From an uncultured Acetobacteraceae bacterium (lineage in GTDB: Bacteria; Pseudomonadota; Alphaproteobacteria; Acetobacterales; Acetobacteraceae), in NCBI GenBank assembly GCA_903895595.1, contig CAITUP010000001.1, forward strand, positions 1 through 38,504: a DNA stretch of 38,504 nt, given 5' to 3'. Below the pieces are notes generated by a model, which was not told where the DNA came from, ran no database searches, and saw only the letters and a list, made by a program, of their open reading frames with translations. Numbering within the stretch: the stretch's first letter is position 1; each line of letters starts with the position of its first letter. This document shows, in pieces, positions 17,058 through 24,942 of the stretch. Position numbers and translations under genes: made by a program.

Positions 17058-18248
17058 ATGTCTAAAGACCCCTCCACCTACCGCCCCGCCACCCGCCTCG
17101 TGCAGGGGGGCGTCAATCGCAGCCATCACGGCGAAACCGCCGAGGCGCTGTATCTGACCTCCGGCTATGTTTACGACAGCGCCGATCAGGCCGAAGCCAC
17201 GTTCGCGGGCACGGTCGATCACTACCAATACTCCCGCTTCGCCAACCCGACGCTGACCATGCTGGAACAGCGGCTGTGCCTGATCGAGGGGGCGGAGGAA
17301 TGCCGCACCACCGCGACCGGCATGGCGGCGGTGAACGCCGCGCTGCTGGCGCATCTGAAAACCGGCGACCGCGTGGTGGCGTCGCGGGCGCTGTTCGGGT
17401 CCTGCCATTGGATCGTGTCCACGCTACTGCCGAAATTCGGCATCGAATCCGTGTTCGTCGATGGGCACGATCTGGGCCAGTGGAAGGAAGCGCTGTCCAA
17501 GCCCACCAATCTGGTGCTGCTGGAAACGCCGTCCAATCCGATGCTGGACATCGTCGATCTGCCGGCGGTGGCGGACCTCGCGCACAAGGCCGGGGCCATC
17601 GTGGTGGTGGACAACGTGTTCGCCACCCCGCTGTTGCAACAGCCGCTGACGATGGGTGCGGACGTCGTCGTCTACTCCTGCACCAAGCACATCGACGGCC
17701 AGGGCCGCGTGCTCGGCGGGGCGATCCTGTCCAACCGGAAATGGGTCAACGACGTGCTGCAGCCGTTCATCCGCAACACCGGCCCGGCGATGTCGGCGTT
17801 CAACGCCTGGATCCTGTTGAAGGGGATCGAGACCCTTGGGCTGCGCGTCGACGCCGGTTGCCGAGCGGCTTCAAGCATCGCGGATTTCCTGGCGGCGCAG
17901 AAGGGTATCACCCGGGTCTGGTATCCGATGCGCGACGATCACCCTCAAGTGGCGTTGGCGCGCAAGCAAATGACCGCGGGCGGCACCGTCGTGACGTTCG
18001 AGGTCGCGGGCGGCAAGGACGCGGCGTTCAAGGTCATGAACGCGTTCGGGCTGATTGCAATTTCGAATAACCTGGGCGATTCCAAGTCCTTGGCAACGCA
18101 TCCGGCCACCACGACGCATTTGCGCATCGGGGCGGAGGAACGGGCGAAACTGGGAATCACCGACGGCGTCATCCGGGTTTCCATCGGCCTGGAAGATCCC
18201 GAGGATCTGAAAGACGATCTGGCTCAGGCCCTGGCAACGCTGGGCTGA
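17058..18248 (+). CDS. metZ: O-succinylhomoserine sulfhydrylase
   Basis: A 396-residue PLP enzyme of the Cys/Met metabolism family. It replaces succinate (or acetate) of activated homoserine with sulfide to give homocysteine, for methionine synthesis. Typical sequences are RLVQGGVNRS, SRFANPTLTMLEQRL, TATGMAAVNAAL, and the PLP lysine K210 in YSCTKHIDGQGRVLGG, characteristic of MetZ. The ATG at 17058 is chosen because AGAAGGA (17043-17049) precedes it; a GTG at 17040 is in frame but poor. A SAM-II riboswitch in the leader indicates repression by SAM. The following gene is apaG, a common alphaproteobacterial neighbour of metZ. Confidence 0.94.
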   Translation: MSKDPSTYRPATRLVQGGVNRSHHGETAEALYLTSGYVYDSADQAEATFAGTVDHYQYSRFANPTLTMLEQRLCLIEGAEECRTTATGMAAVNAALLAHLKTGDRVVASRALFGSCHWIVSTLLPKFGIESVFVDGHDLGQWKEALSKPTNLVLLETPSNPMLDIVDLPAVADLAHKAGAIVVVDNVFATPLLQQPLTMGADVVVYSCTKHIDGQGRVLGGAILSNRKWVNDVLQPFIRNTGPAMSAFNAWILLKGIETLGLRVDAGCRAASSIADFLAAQKGITRVWYPMRDDHPQVALARKQMTAGGTVVTFEVAGGKDAAFKVMNAFGLIAISNNLGDSKSLATHPATTTHLRIGAEERAKLGITDGVIRVSIGLEDPEDLKDDLAQALATLG

Positions 18249-18300
18249 CAGCGGCATTTTTCGCGCCTCTGGACAGACCCCAGGTGTTGCACGCTAGAAT

Positions 18301-18323
18301 CGCGTCCCCACATAGGGGACGCG
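18301..18323. terminator. Perfect 9-bp hairpin after metZ
   Basis: CGCGTCCCC and GGGGACGCG flank a 5-nt loop. It lies 52 nt after metZ and 22 nt before apaG. There is no T-run, so it may be a rho-type end, an mRNA stabiliser or a protein-binding site in the apaG leader rather than a true intrinsic terminator. Confidence 0.4.
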
Positions 18324-18345
18324 AGGACGGGAGGATGGTCACGGG

Positions 18346-18750
18346 ATGACGGATGCTTATTCGCTGATCACACGGGGTGTGTGCGTGACCGTGCGGTCGT
18401 TCTTTCTGTCGGATCAGTCGCAGCCCGAGGACAACCGGTTCGTCTGGGCCTATCGCGTGCGGATCGAAAACCAGGGCGAAGCGCCGGTGCAACTGCTGAA
18501 GCGCACCTGGGAGATCACCGACGCCACCGGCCACACCCAACAGGTGCACGGACCGGGGGTGATCGGGGAAACGCCGCTGCTCTCGCCGGGGCAGAGTTTT
18601 GAATATACCTCCGGCACGCCGCTGCGTACCCCGTCCGGCTTCATGGTGGGCAAGTACCATATGATCGCGCCTGACACTGGGGAGAATTTCGACGTCGCCA
18701 TCCCAGCCTTCAGTCTGGACAGCCCGCACCAGAGCGGTAGGGTGCATTGA
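18346..18750 (+). CDS. apaG: ApaG domain protein
   Basis: A 134-residue protein with the full ApaG (DUF525) pattern: VTVRSFFLSDQSQPEDNRFVWAYRV, then IENQGEAPVQLLKRTWEITDATG, the GPGVIGETPLLSPGQ stretch and the terminal MVGKYHMIAPDTGE region. The fold is an immunoglobulin/fibronectin-like beta sandwich. ApaG was named from the E. coli ksgA-apaGH locus and affects cobalt/magnesium resistance, though its molecular role is not settled. It follows metZ on the same strand, with a strong hairpin between. No signal peptide is seen. Confidence 0.93.
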   Translation: MTDAYSLITRGVCVTVRSFFLSDQSQPEDNRFVWAYRVRIENQGEAPVQLLKRTWEITDATGHTQQVHGPGVIGETPLLSPGQSFEYTSGTPLRTPSGFMVGKYHMIAPDTGENFDVAIPAFSLDSPHQSGRVH

Positions 18751-18790
18751 ACTGTCACAAAGCATGTGACGAACCAGAGGATTTCCAGCC

Positions 18791-19420
18791 GTGAATATCA
18801 TGGTTCCCCCGCGGCCGGTCGCCGCCATCGAACGCCCGTCCCGGGCGGAAGCGGAAGCCGCGGTCCGCACCTTGCTGCTTTGGGCCGGCGACGATCCGAC
18901 GCGGGAAGGGCTGATCGACACCCCATCCCGCGTGGTCCGCTCGTACGAAGAGTTTTTCGAGGGTTACACGATCGACCCCGTGAACCTGCTGGAACGCACG
19001 TTCGAGGAAACCGACGGCTACGACGAAATCGTGCTGCTGCGCGACATCCGCCTGGAAAGCCATTGCGAGCACCACATGGTGCCGATCATCGGCCGCGCCC
19101 ATGTGGCCTATCTGCCGCATCGGCGCGTGGTGGGGATCAGCAAGCTGGCCCGCGTCGTGGAGGCCTATGCCAAGCGGCTGCAGATCCAGGAGAAGCTGAC
19201 GGCGCAGATCGCCAATACGATCCAGGAAGTGCTGGAGCCTCGGGGTGTGGCGGTGGTGATCGAAGCGGCACACCAGTGCATGACGACGCGCGGGATTCAC
19301 AAGCCTGGGGTGACGATGGTCACGAGCCGGATGCTGGGCGCGTTCCGCGACGATCCGGCGACCCGGCGGGAGTTGCTGGCGATGATCGGGAACCGGGGGA
19401 CGGCTGTTACGGGAGATTGA
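18791..19420 (+). CDS. folE: GTP cyclohydrolase I
   Basis: A 209-residue FolE, the first enzyme of tetrahydrofolate synthesis: GTP to 7,8-dihydroneopterin triphosphate and formate. The zinc ligands are Cys92, His95 and Cys163 (ESHCEHHM and HQCMTTRG), with the 71-residue spacing of the E. coli enzyme. Further family motifs are [29 protein letters not shown] and [16 protein letters not shown]. Translation starts at GTG 18791 or ATG 18800; AGAGGA at 18775-18780 favours the first. It is 40 bp after apaG and may share its transcript. A strong hairpin follows the stop. Confidence 0.95.
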   Translation: MNIMVPPRPVAAIERPSRAEAEAAVRTLLLWAGDDPTREGLIDTPSRVVRSYEEFFEGYTIDPVNLLERTFEETDGYDEIVLLRDIRLESHCEHHMVPIIGRAHVAYLPHRRVVGISKLARVVEAYAKRLQIQEKLTAQIANTIQEVLEPRGVAVVIEAAHQCMTTRGIHKPGVTMVTSRMLGAFRDDPATRRELLAMIGNRGTAVTGD

Positions 19421-19428
19421 TGGGCCCG

Positions 19429-19460
19429 CGCACGTCGGTAACTATGGTAACCGACGTGCG
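19429..19460. terminator. Convergent hairpin between folE and methyltransferase gene
   Basis: CGCACGTCGGT (19429-19439) and ACCGACGTGCG (19450-19460) form a perfect 11-bp stem with a 10-nt loop. It lies in the 69-bp gap between two convergent genes, so it could end transcription from both sides; there is no clear T-run. Confidence 0.55.
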
Positions 19461-19489
19461 AATTCCTCCTGCGGGGGGAGTATCGTGAT

Positions 19490-20545
19490 TTATGCGCTCC
19501 CGCCTCGGCGCATCCAGAATCCAGCGCCATGGCAGCTTATTCCGTTGAGCAGATCGTCGCGTGCCCAAAGCGGCGCAAAGATATTATGCAATTCCGGCTG
19601 ACGTGCCGCCCACATCACCGGTACCAGGATTTCGTCGCTCGCGGCACCGCCCAACAGATAGGCGAGCAGCAAATATTGTTCGTTATAAAACCGGCTGTTC
19701 CATTCTTCCGGATAATCCCATGGGAGGCAGATATCGTGCACGCCGTAAATGGTGCCGGGCTGCAATGCCGGCAGAACTTCGGCGAAGAAGACGGTCACGT
19801 CCGAGTTAGGAAAGCTCCTATGGCTGTTATCGACGAAGAGCATGTCCCCCGGTTCGATATCCGCCCAGAATTGGTTCGGCATATCTTCCATACGACTGAC
19901 GATGATTTCGTCGCAAATCTCCTTGATCGTCGTGTGCGGATGCGGATCGATCGAGATAATTTTGGTCGATAGCCCCAGATCGGCGATGGCCTTTCGGGCG
20001 AATCGCGTCGAAATTCCAGACACCACCTCGAAATAACGGCGAGGTGCCTGTTCGGCGATCAAACCGAACAGCACGGCGCCATCGAATGGCGGGAACCAGT
20101 CATTGGCCCAGAAAGGCGATTGAGCGCGTACTTCATGACGGGGAATTTGGGTCAAAAGATCGATATGTTTGGCCATGCCGCGTAGGGTCGCGGCGTATTG
20201 TTCTCCCTCCGATCGAAAGCGGGCTTGAAGGCGTTGCCCACCTGCAGCGATCTCCATGGGGCGCTTGCGGGGATAATAGGGGTATTCGGTGATAATCAGA
20301 CGGCCTTCGGCACGCGCTATCCGAGCCTCATTATCGGCGCCGCCGAGAGATCCGACGCTTAGACCGACTGGCACGGGCGGAAGGGGCGTGGCGCGTTCCC
20401 CCGCGGCAGCGGGTGGCAGGCTGAGATGTTGCAGAAAATGCCGCGCTGCTAGGAGGTCGTTCGCCATGCCCGGCAGATAATTGAGGCTTTCGAGATGATC
20501 CAGTTTGCCGAGCAGCCGCTTCAAAGTCCGAATTTTGGAAAACAT
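19490..20545 (-). CDS. Class I SAM-dependent methyltransferase
   Basis: A 351-residue protein. An N-terminal 150-residue part of unknown role (with EYPYYPRKRPMEIA) precedes a Rossmann-type methyltransferase domain. Motif I is RYFEVVSGIST (about 170-180) and motif II SIDPHPH (about 198-204). GDMLFVDNSHRS and YGVHDICLPWDYP are typical of a Methyltransf_24-like group found in polysaccharide or small-molecule modification loci. Motif I reads EVVSG instead of the usual E-x-G-x-G. The start at 20545 has AAGGAGA 5 nt upstream, better than the longer frame to 20587. The gene stands alone, visibly less GC-rich than its neighbours and beside gene debris, which suggests acquisition by transfer. The substrate is unknown. 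Confidence 0.82.
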   Translation of the reverse strand: MFSKIRTLKRLLGKLDHLESLNYLPGMANDLLAARHFLQHLSLPPAAAGERATPLPPVPVGLSVGSLGGADNEARIARAEGRLIITEYPYYPRKRPMEIAAGGQRLQARFRSEGEQYAATLRGMAKHIDLLTQIPRHEVRAQSPFWANDWFPPFDGAVLFGLIAEQAPRRYFEVVSGISTRFARKAIADLGLSTKIISIDPHPHTTIKEICDEIIVSRMEDMPNQFWADIEPGDMLFVDNSHRSFPNSDVTVFFAEVLPALQPGTIYGVHDICLPWDYPEEWNSRFYNEQYLLLAYLLGGAASDEILVPVMWAARQPELHNIFAPLWARDDLLNGISCHGAGFWMRRGGSA

Positions 20546-20746
20546 TTTATCTCCTTGGGGCGCGTTCACGGGAACCATTCGTGGCACACGGGGCCTGTAT
20601 AGCGGTTGCCGATAGTCGATTTACGCGTGTTACCCGCTATCTTCCGGTCATAGGCCTGTCAAGACAACGGCAGCTACACTGGCCTCGGTCTCATGACAAC
20701 CACGATCTCGACGTTCGCCAACCCGTGCGAGCCGGACGACCTCGCC

Positions 20747-20900
20747 GCGTACCGTGCTCCATTGCAGGCCCGCGCCGCTCGCGGCCATGGTGCCGGCGAC
20801 GCCACTGGGCAGGGCGCGGGCGGTGGACACCGGCAGGCCGAACACATCGCCGGCGCCGCTCGTCAGCGAGGCGACCATCCCGGCGAAAGCGGATCAAGAC
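20747..20900 (-). pseudogene. C-terminal remnant of an inorganic phosphate (Pit) permease gene
   Basis: On the minus strand a stretch of about 45 codons reads VFGLPVSTARALPSGVAG followed by TMAASGAGLQWSTVR. This closely resembles the second signature of Pit-family phosphate transporters (LPVSTTHVLSSGVAGTM...). Similarity is lost right after STVR, and no upstream permease coding is visible. It is a decayed fragment within the 615-bp gap 20588-21202, which otherwise holds no credible gene. Confidence 0.65.
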
Positions 20901-20970
20901 AGGATCGTCGACCATGCCGGCCAGGATATCACAATGCCGGCGACGCGGTAAGAACTCACGAGACAGCCCC

Positions 20971-21015
20971 CAGGGTGATCGCGTATGGCGGTTTTCCGCC
21001 ATTTATCGTCATGGC
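20971..21015 (+). repeat. REP/MITE-like element fragment
   Basis: CCAGGGTGATCGCGTATGGCGG, continuing through a TTTCCG-type stretch to CGTCATGG, matches the right end (minus strand) of the element at 32022-32210 with few differences. The following palindromic core (CCCGGCGACG...) is degraded. It looks like one end of the same element family stranded in the debris upstream of nrdB. Confidence 0.55.
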
Positions 21016-21202
21016 CCGGCGACGCAACCGGCGCGTACGACGATAGAAAATCGTTCCGGTAACCTGTGACGCAGTTGGGTCCGGCTCGACATGAATTTTT
21101 CAATCCCACGATACCATCGCTTGCGTCCGTCACGCGGCCGACACACTATACCTGGACGTTCGCCCCGATTCTCGTCGCAGATCCATACGGAGCCAAAGCA
21201 GC

Positions 21203-22252
21203 ATGGCCGGCCAACAACCAACAGCGGATGAACATCCCGTCCGGTTCGACCTGCTCACGGAAAATCCCGTCTACAAGCCATTCCGCTACCCCTGGGCCTA
21301 CGACGCCTGGCTGATGCAGCAGCGCGTGCACTGGCTGCCGGAGGAAGTGCCTCTGGCCGACGACGTGAAGGATTGGCACCGCAACCTGTCGGACGGGGAG
21401 CGCAATCTGCTGACGCAGATTTTCCGCTTCTTCACCCAGGCGGATGTCGAGGTGAACAACTGCTACATGAAGCACTACGCGCAGGTGTTCAAACCCACCG
21501 AAGTGCTGATGATGCTGTCGGCGTTTTCGAACATCGAAACCGTGCATATCGCCGCGTACAGCCATCTGCTGGACACCATCGGCATGCCGGAGATCGAGTA
21601 CCAAGCCTTCCTCAAATACAAGGAGATGAAGGACAAGTACGACTACATGCACGGTTTCACGATGGAATCGCGGCATGAGATCGCTCGGACTCTGGCCGCG
21701 TTCGGCGCCTTCACCGAGGGACTGCAGCTGTTCGCGTCCTTCGCCATCCTGCTGAATTTCCCACGGTTCGGGAAAATGAAGGGGATGGGACAGATCGTCA
21801 CGTGGTCGGTCCGCGACGAGTCGCTGCACTGCCAATCGATCATCAAGCTGTTCCGCACCTTCGTGCAGGAAAACCCGGACATCTGGACCGAGGACCTGAA
21901 GCGCGACATCTACATCTCCTGCGCCACGATCGTGAACCACGAGGACGCCTTCATCACCCTGGCGTTCGAACAGGGCGAGATCGAGGGCCTGTCGGCGACC
22001 GAGGTCAAAGCCTACATCCGCTACATCGCCGACCGCCGCCTGATCGAACTCGGGTTGAACAAGATCTACAAGGTGGAGAAGAACCCCCTGCCCTGGCTGG
22101 ACGAGATGCTGAACGCGGTCGAGCACGCCAATTTCTTCGAGAATCGGGCCACGGAATACAGCAAGGCCTCGACGATCGGGACGTGGGAGGAAGCTTTCGC
22201 GGCCTTGACGCCGGTGCTGGCCGGATTGGAGCATGGCACGCCGGCGGAGTAG
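21203..22252 (+). CDS. nrdB: Class Ia ribonucleotide reductase beta subunit
   Basis: A 349-residue NrdB. It holds the diferric-tyrosyl radical cofactor that starts ribonucleotide reduction by NrdA. The ligands can be assigned by spacing to the E. coli protein: Asp81, Glu112, His115, radical Tyr119 (IETVHIAAYSH), Glu172 (FTEGLQ), Glu206 and His209 (VRDESLH). The C-terminal tail for NrdA binding follows. NrdA is not next to it in this window; upstream is gene debris and downstream a small conserved gene. ACACTATA at 21143-21150 resembles half of an NrdR box, but no properly spaced second box was found. Confidence 0.95.
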   Translation: MAGQQPTADEHPVRFDLLTENPVYKPFRYPWAYDAWLMQQRVHWLPEEVPLADDVKDWHRNLSDGERNLLTQIFRFFTQADVEVNNCYMKHYAQVFKPTEVLMMLSAFSNIETVHIAAYSHLLDTIGMPEIEYQAFLKYKEMKDKYDYMHGFTMESRHEIARTLAAFGAFTEGLQLFASFAILLNFPRFGKMKGMGQIVTWSVRDESLHCQSIIKLFRTFVQENPDIWTEDLKRDIYISCATIVNHEDAFITLAFEQGEIEGLSATEVKAYIRYIADRRLIELGLNKIYKVEKNPLPWLDEMLNAVEHANFFENRATEYSKASTIGTWEEAFAALTPVLAGLEHGTPAE

Positions 22253-22420
22253 CCACGGCACCGTGAACTTCCAAGGGGTTGCGGAGCGTTGCCCATCCTG
22301 GCTAGGGTATCGGGGGTTAGCGGAAATTTTAGCCGGACCTCGCGCACCAAGTCCGGTCAAGGGCGGGACGGGAAATCCGATCCAGCGCGCGACATGTCAG
22401 GATCACCATAGGGGTTACGC

Positions 22421-22696
22421 GTGAGCCATACGGATGAAGACCTCAGTCGGGAGACCACGGCAAGCGGTGCACCGCGCTATAGTCGGCGGTTGTCCGACAA
22501 GATTTTGATCGCCTTCCACCACGCCTGCGACCAGGCCGACTTCGAGGTGGCGGAGCAGCTCCTGCATATTCTGGAGATGATGCTGACCCGCCGGCCGCTG
22601 ACGCCGGACGGGACTCGGCGCCGCAACATGGAAAGCCTTGTCGCCGCGCATGAGCGGCTTTGGTACCTGCGGCACCCGAATACCGGGGACCAATAG
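22421..22696 (+). CDS. Conserved small protein of unknown function
   Basis: A 91-residue protein from GTG 22421 with TAGGGG 5-10 nt upstream. The polar N-terminus (DEDLSRETTASGAPRYSRRLSD) leads into two amphipathic helices (KILIAFHHACDQADFEVAEQLLHILEMML), then a basic turn (RRPLTPDGTRRRN) and a final helix. The helix pair resembles a short TPR-like hairpin. No signal peptide or membrane segment is seen. I do not recognise a characterised family, but the composition and codon use look like a real gene. It converges on the trmN6-like gene with a gap of only 3 bp. Confidence 0.7.
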   Translation: MSHTDEDLSRETTASGAPRYSRRLSDKILIAFHHACDQADFEVAEQLLHILEMMLTRRPLTPDGTRRRNMESLVAAHERLWYLRHPNTGDQ

Positions 22697-22699
22697 GCG

Positions 22700-23458
22700 T
22701 CAGGCCAGCGGCAGGGCTTCCCCGTTTCGAAGAATCGCGTCCGCTTCGGGGGTGAATCGGCCGTCCGGGGCGTGCAGAGTCAGGCCCGGCAATAGCTGGG
22801 GTGGGGTGCGGCTACCTTTGATGCCCCGAACGATCGTCAATTTCGCGGGCGCTCCCGCCTTGGGCCATAGCGGCAGGATCGCCGCCACGGGACAATCCGC
22901 CGCCGCCATCGCCGCCAGACAGGCGGGCAGCGACGCAGCGGGCAGAATGAATGTCAGCGTCCCCCGGTGTTTCAACGGTTTGGCGAGGGCGCGCGCCCAA
23001 TCCATCAGCAAGGAAGCCGATCCGGATTTGGCGCGCTGCCGGCCGGGGTCGGGCGAGTCCGTGCCGGGGGCGAGGTGATAGGGCGGATTGGCGAAGGCGT
23101 GGTCGAACGGCGTGTCGGGGACATGCGTTTCGATTAGGCCGTTGATGAAGATCGAATCCGGCATTTCGTTCGCGATGGCATTGGCGCGGGCGCGCGCGAT
23201 CTGATCCGGGTCGATCTCGACGCCGCAGCCGAGGATGCCGGGGACTCGGGCGTTTAGGCAGAGAAGTGCGGCACCGGCGCCGGTTCCGCCCTCCAGCACG
23301 CGCTGGCCGGTCCGAGCCGGAATGGTCGCGGCGAGGAGAACGGGTTCGATGCCGCTGCGGAAGCCGGTGGCCGGTTGGGCGTAGCGGATGCGGCCGTTCA
23401 ACAGGAAGCCGTCGGTGGTTGGGGGAGCGCCTTTTTCGCCCTCAGCGCCTTCGCTCAC
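22700..23458 (-). CDS. tRNA1(Val) (adenine-N6)-methyltransferase-like protein (TrmN6/YfiC)
   Basis: A 252-residue N6-adenine methyltransferase of the TrmN6/YfiC group. The SAM-binding motif is LEGGTGAGAALLCL (about 55-68), the acidic loop GVEIDPDQIARAR, and the catalytic motif NPPY at 124-127 (FANPPYHLAPG), typical for amino-methylation of adenine. The N-terminus DGFLLNGRIRYAQPATGFRSGIEPVLLAA is also characteristic. The start is a GTG at 23458 that overlaps the stop of the DUF2007 gene (GTGA). The exact tRNA target in this lineage is inferred from E. coli. Confidence 0.85.
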   Translation of the reverse strand: MSEGAEGEKGAPPTTDGFLLNGRIRYAQPATGFRSGIEPVLLAATIPARTGQRVLEGGTGAGAALLCLNARVPGILGCGVEIDPDQIARARANAIANEMPDSIFINGLIETHVPDTPFDHAFANPPYHLAPGTDSPDPGRQRAKSGSASLLMDWARALAKPLKHRGTLTFILPAASLPACLAAMAAADCPVAAILPLWPKAGAPAKLTIVRGIKGSRTPPQLLPGLTLHAPDGRFTPEADAILRNGEALPLA

Positions 23459-23661
23459 GGATTACCCGCGTCGCGCAAAATCCGTTCGGCGGCCGCGTGA
23501 TCTTCGTCCGCGACGCACAGCCGGCGGGGAATTGCCCCAATGCTCCCGTCCATGATGCTGGCGTGCGAGTCCAACAGCACGGTCTCGATCCCCGCGTCCG
23601 CCAGCAACGAGGCCAGGAACGAGAGACGGACCGGATCGTTGGACGTCGCGATCGCCCGCAT
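23455..23661 (-). CDS. DUF2007 domain protein
   Basis: A 68-residue protein with the DUF2007 pattern: TSNDPVRLSFLASLLADAGI, then VLLDSHASIMDGSIGAIPRRLCVADED and a final helix. The fold is predicted to be a small ferredoxin-like or GlnB-like domain. Its function is unknown, although it has been called a putative signal-transducing protein. Its stop overlaps the start of the trmN6-like gene by 4 bp, and it starts 6 bp after the formaldehyde dehydrogenase stop, so the three genes form one minus-strand unit. Confidence 0.85.
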   Translation of the reverse strand: MRAIATSNDPVRLSFLASLLADAGIETVLLDSHASIMDGSIGAIPRRLCVADEDHAAAERILRDAGNP

Positions 23662-23667
23662 TGGGCG

Positions 23668-24777
23668 TCAGAACACGACGACGGAGCGGATCGACTCGCC
23701 ACGGCGCATGAGGTCGAAGCCTTCATTGATCTGCTCGAACGGCAGGACGTGGGTGATCAGGCTGTCGATGTCGATCTTCTTGTCCATGTACCAATCGACG
23801 ATGCGCGGCACATCCGTCCGCCCGCGAGCGCCGCCGAACGCCGTGCCCATCCAGGTGCGGCCCGTCACCAGTTGGAACGGACGCGTGGAAATTTCCTGCC
23901 CCGCACCGGCCACGCCGATGATGATGGATTTGCCCCAGCCGCGATGCGCGCATTCCAGCGCCTGACGCATCACATGCGTGTTGCCGATGCACTCGAAACT
24001 GTAATCGGCGCCGCCTTTGGTCAGGGCGACGAGGTAGGGGACCAGATCGCCCTCGACCTCACTCGGGTTGACGAAATGGGTCATGCCGAACTTGGTCGCC
24101 ATCGGAATGCGGCCGGGGTTGAGGTCCACGCCGACGATCATCTCCGCGCCCACCATGCGCAGGCCCTGGATAACGTTCAGGCCGATGCCGCCGAGGCCGA
24201 ACACCACGCAGCGGGCGCCGGCTTCGACTTTGGCCGTGTTCATCACCGCGCCGAGGCCGGTGGTGACCCCGCAGCCGATGTAGCAAACCTTATCGAACGG
24301 CGCGTCCTCGCGGATTTTCGCCAGCGCGATCTCCGGCAACACGGTGAAGTTGGAGAAGGTGGAGGTGCCCATGTAGTGGTACACGGGCGCCCCATCGCAG
24401 GAAAACCGGCTGGACCCGTCGGGCATGACCCCCCTGCCCTGCGTCGCGCGGATCGCCACACACAGGTTGGTTTTGCGGCTCAGGCAATATTCGCACTGGC
24501 GGCATTCCGGGGTGTAGAGCGGGATGACGTGGTCGCCCTTTTTCAGGGACGTGACGTTCTTGCCGACCTCGACCACCACGCCGGCGCCCTCATGCCCGAG
24601 AACGGCGGGAAACAACCCCTCGGGGTCGGCGCCGGACAGGGTGTATTCGTCGGTGTGGCAGATGCCGGTGGCCTTGATCTCCACCAGGACCTCGCCTTCG
24701 CGCGGTCCGCCGAGATCGATGGTTTCCAGGCTCAACGGCTTGCCAGCCCCTCGGGCAACGGCGGCTCGGGTTTTCAT
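23668..24777 (-). CDS. frmA: S-(hydroxymethyl)glutathione dehydrogenase / class III alcohol dehydrogenase
   Basis: A 369-residue zinc alcohol dehydrogenase of class III. It oxidises S-hydroxymethylglutathione with NAD for formaldehyde detoxification and also reduces S-nitrosoglutathione. The catalytic zinc ligands are Cys40 (GICHTDEYTLSG), His62/Glu63 (LGHEGAG) and Cys169 (GCGVTTG). The structural zinc is held by Cys92, Cys95, Cys98 and Cys106. The NAD fold has VFGLGGIGLNV. GADYSFECIGN and the terminal SIRSVVVF are typical of AdhC/FrmA. The start ATG at 24777 lies about 75 bp downstream of the terminator of sRNA copy A on the same strand. Confidence 0.95.
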   Translation of the reverse strand: MKTRAAVARGAGKPLSLETIDLGGPREGEVLVEIKATGICHTDEYTLSGADPEGLFPAVLGHEGAGVVVEVGKNVTSLKKGDHVIPLYTPECRQCEYCLSRKTNLCVAIRATQGRGVMPDGSSRFSCDGAPVYHYMGTSTFSNFTVLPEIALAKIREDAPFDKVCYIGCGVTTGLGAVMNTAKVEAGARCVVFGLGGIGLNVIQGLRMVGAEMIVGVDLNPGRIPMATKFGMTHFVNPSEVEGDLVPYLVALTKGGADYSFECIGNTHVMRQALECAHRGWGKSIIIGVAGAGQEISTRPFQLVTGRTWMGTAFGGARGRTDVPRIVDWYMDKKIDIDSLITHVLPFEQINEGFDLMRRGESIRSVVVF

Positions 24778-24852
24778 CGGGAGACTCCGGTAACGTGATC
24801 GGGCGGCAATGTGCGGGGCGTGGCGCGCGGGATCAAGGGGAGTCGTTCGGAC

Positions 24853-24885
24853 AAAAAAAGTGGCGGCGCCCCGAGGGGCACCGCC
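24853..24885 (-). terminator. Intrinsic terminator of sRNA copy A
   Basis: On the minus strand GGCGGTGCCC-CTCG-GGGCGCCGCC (10-bp stem with one G-U pair) is followed by AC and seven T. This is a canonical Rho-independent terminator, which would also isolate frmA downstream from sRNA transcription. Confidence 0.88.
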
Positions 24886-24936
24886 AAGTTTAGGGAGGAA
24901 ACGTCCAAGAAAGCAGCGCGCCTAAGCAACGCCGCT
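24853..24936 (-). ncRNA. Putative small RNA, copy A
   Basis: A predicted transcript of about 84 nt from A24936 to the T-run at 24853. Three hairpins can be drawn. The 5' stem pairs GCGGCG with CGCUGC. The middle one is GUUU-CCUCCCU-AAAC, whose loop is complementary to Shine-Dalgarno sequences. The third is the GC-rich terminator with a CUCG loop, followed by ACUUUUUUU. A promoter with 17-bp spacing precedes it, and a near-identical second copy lies upstream. The anti-SD loop recalls the CCUCC-type loops of alphaproteobacterial trans-acting sRNAs such as the alpha-r14 and CcsR families. Membership was not tested. Confidence 0.75.
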
Positions 24937-24942
24937 GGGAGG

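Noticed and set aside
20693-21046. Plus-strand frame of 117 codons upstream of nrdB
   Set aside because: It is antisense to the Pit remnant and runs through the REP-like fragment; low-complexity Gly/Arg composition and no recognisable motif.
21106-21152. Pair of NrdR boxes before nrdB
   Set aside because: ACACTATA at 21143 is box-like, but the only candidate partner (CCACGATA at 21106) is 37 bp away instead of about 31-32 bp and matches poorly.
22253-22420. Structured RNA or riboswitch between nrdB and the small conserved gene
   Set aside because: Only a weak 6-bp inverted repeat (CCGGAC / GTCCGG) was seen and no known aptamer signature.
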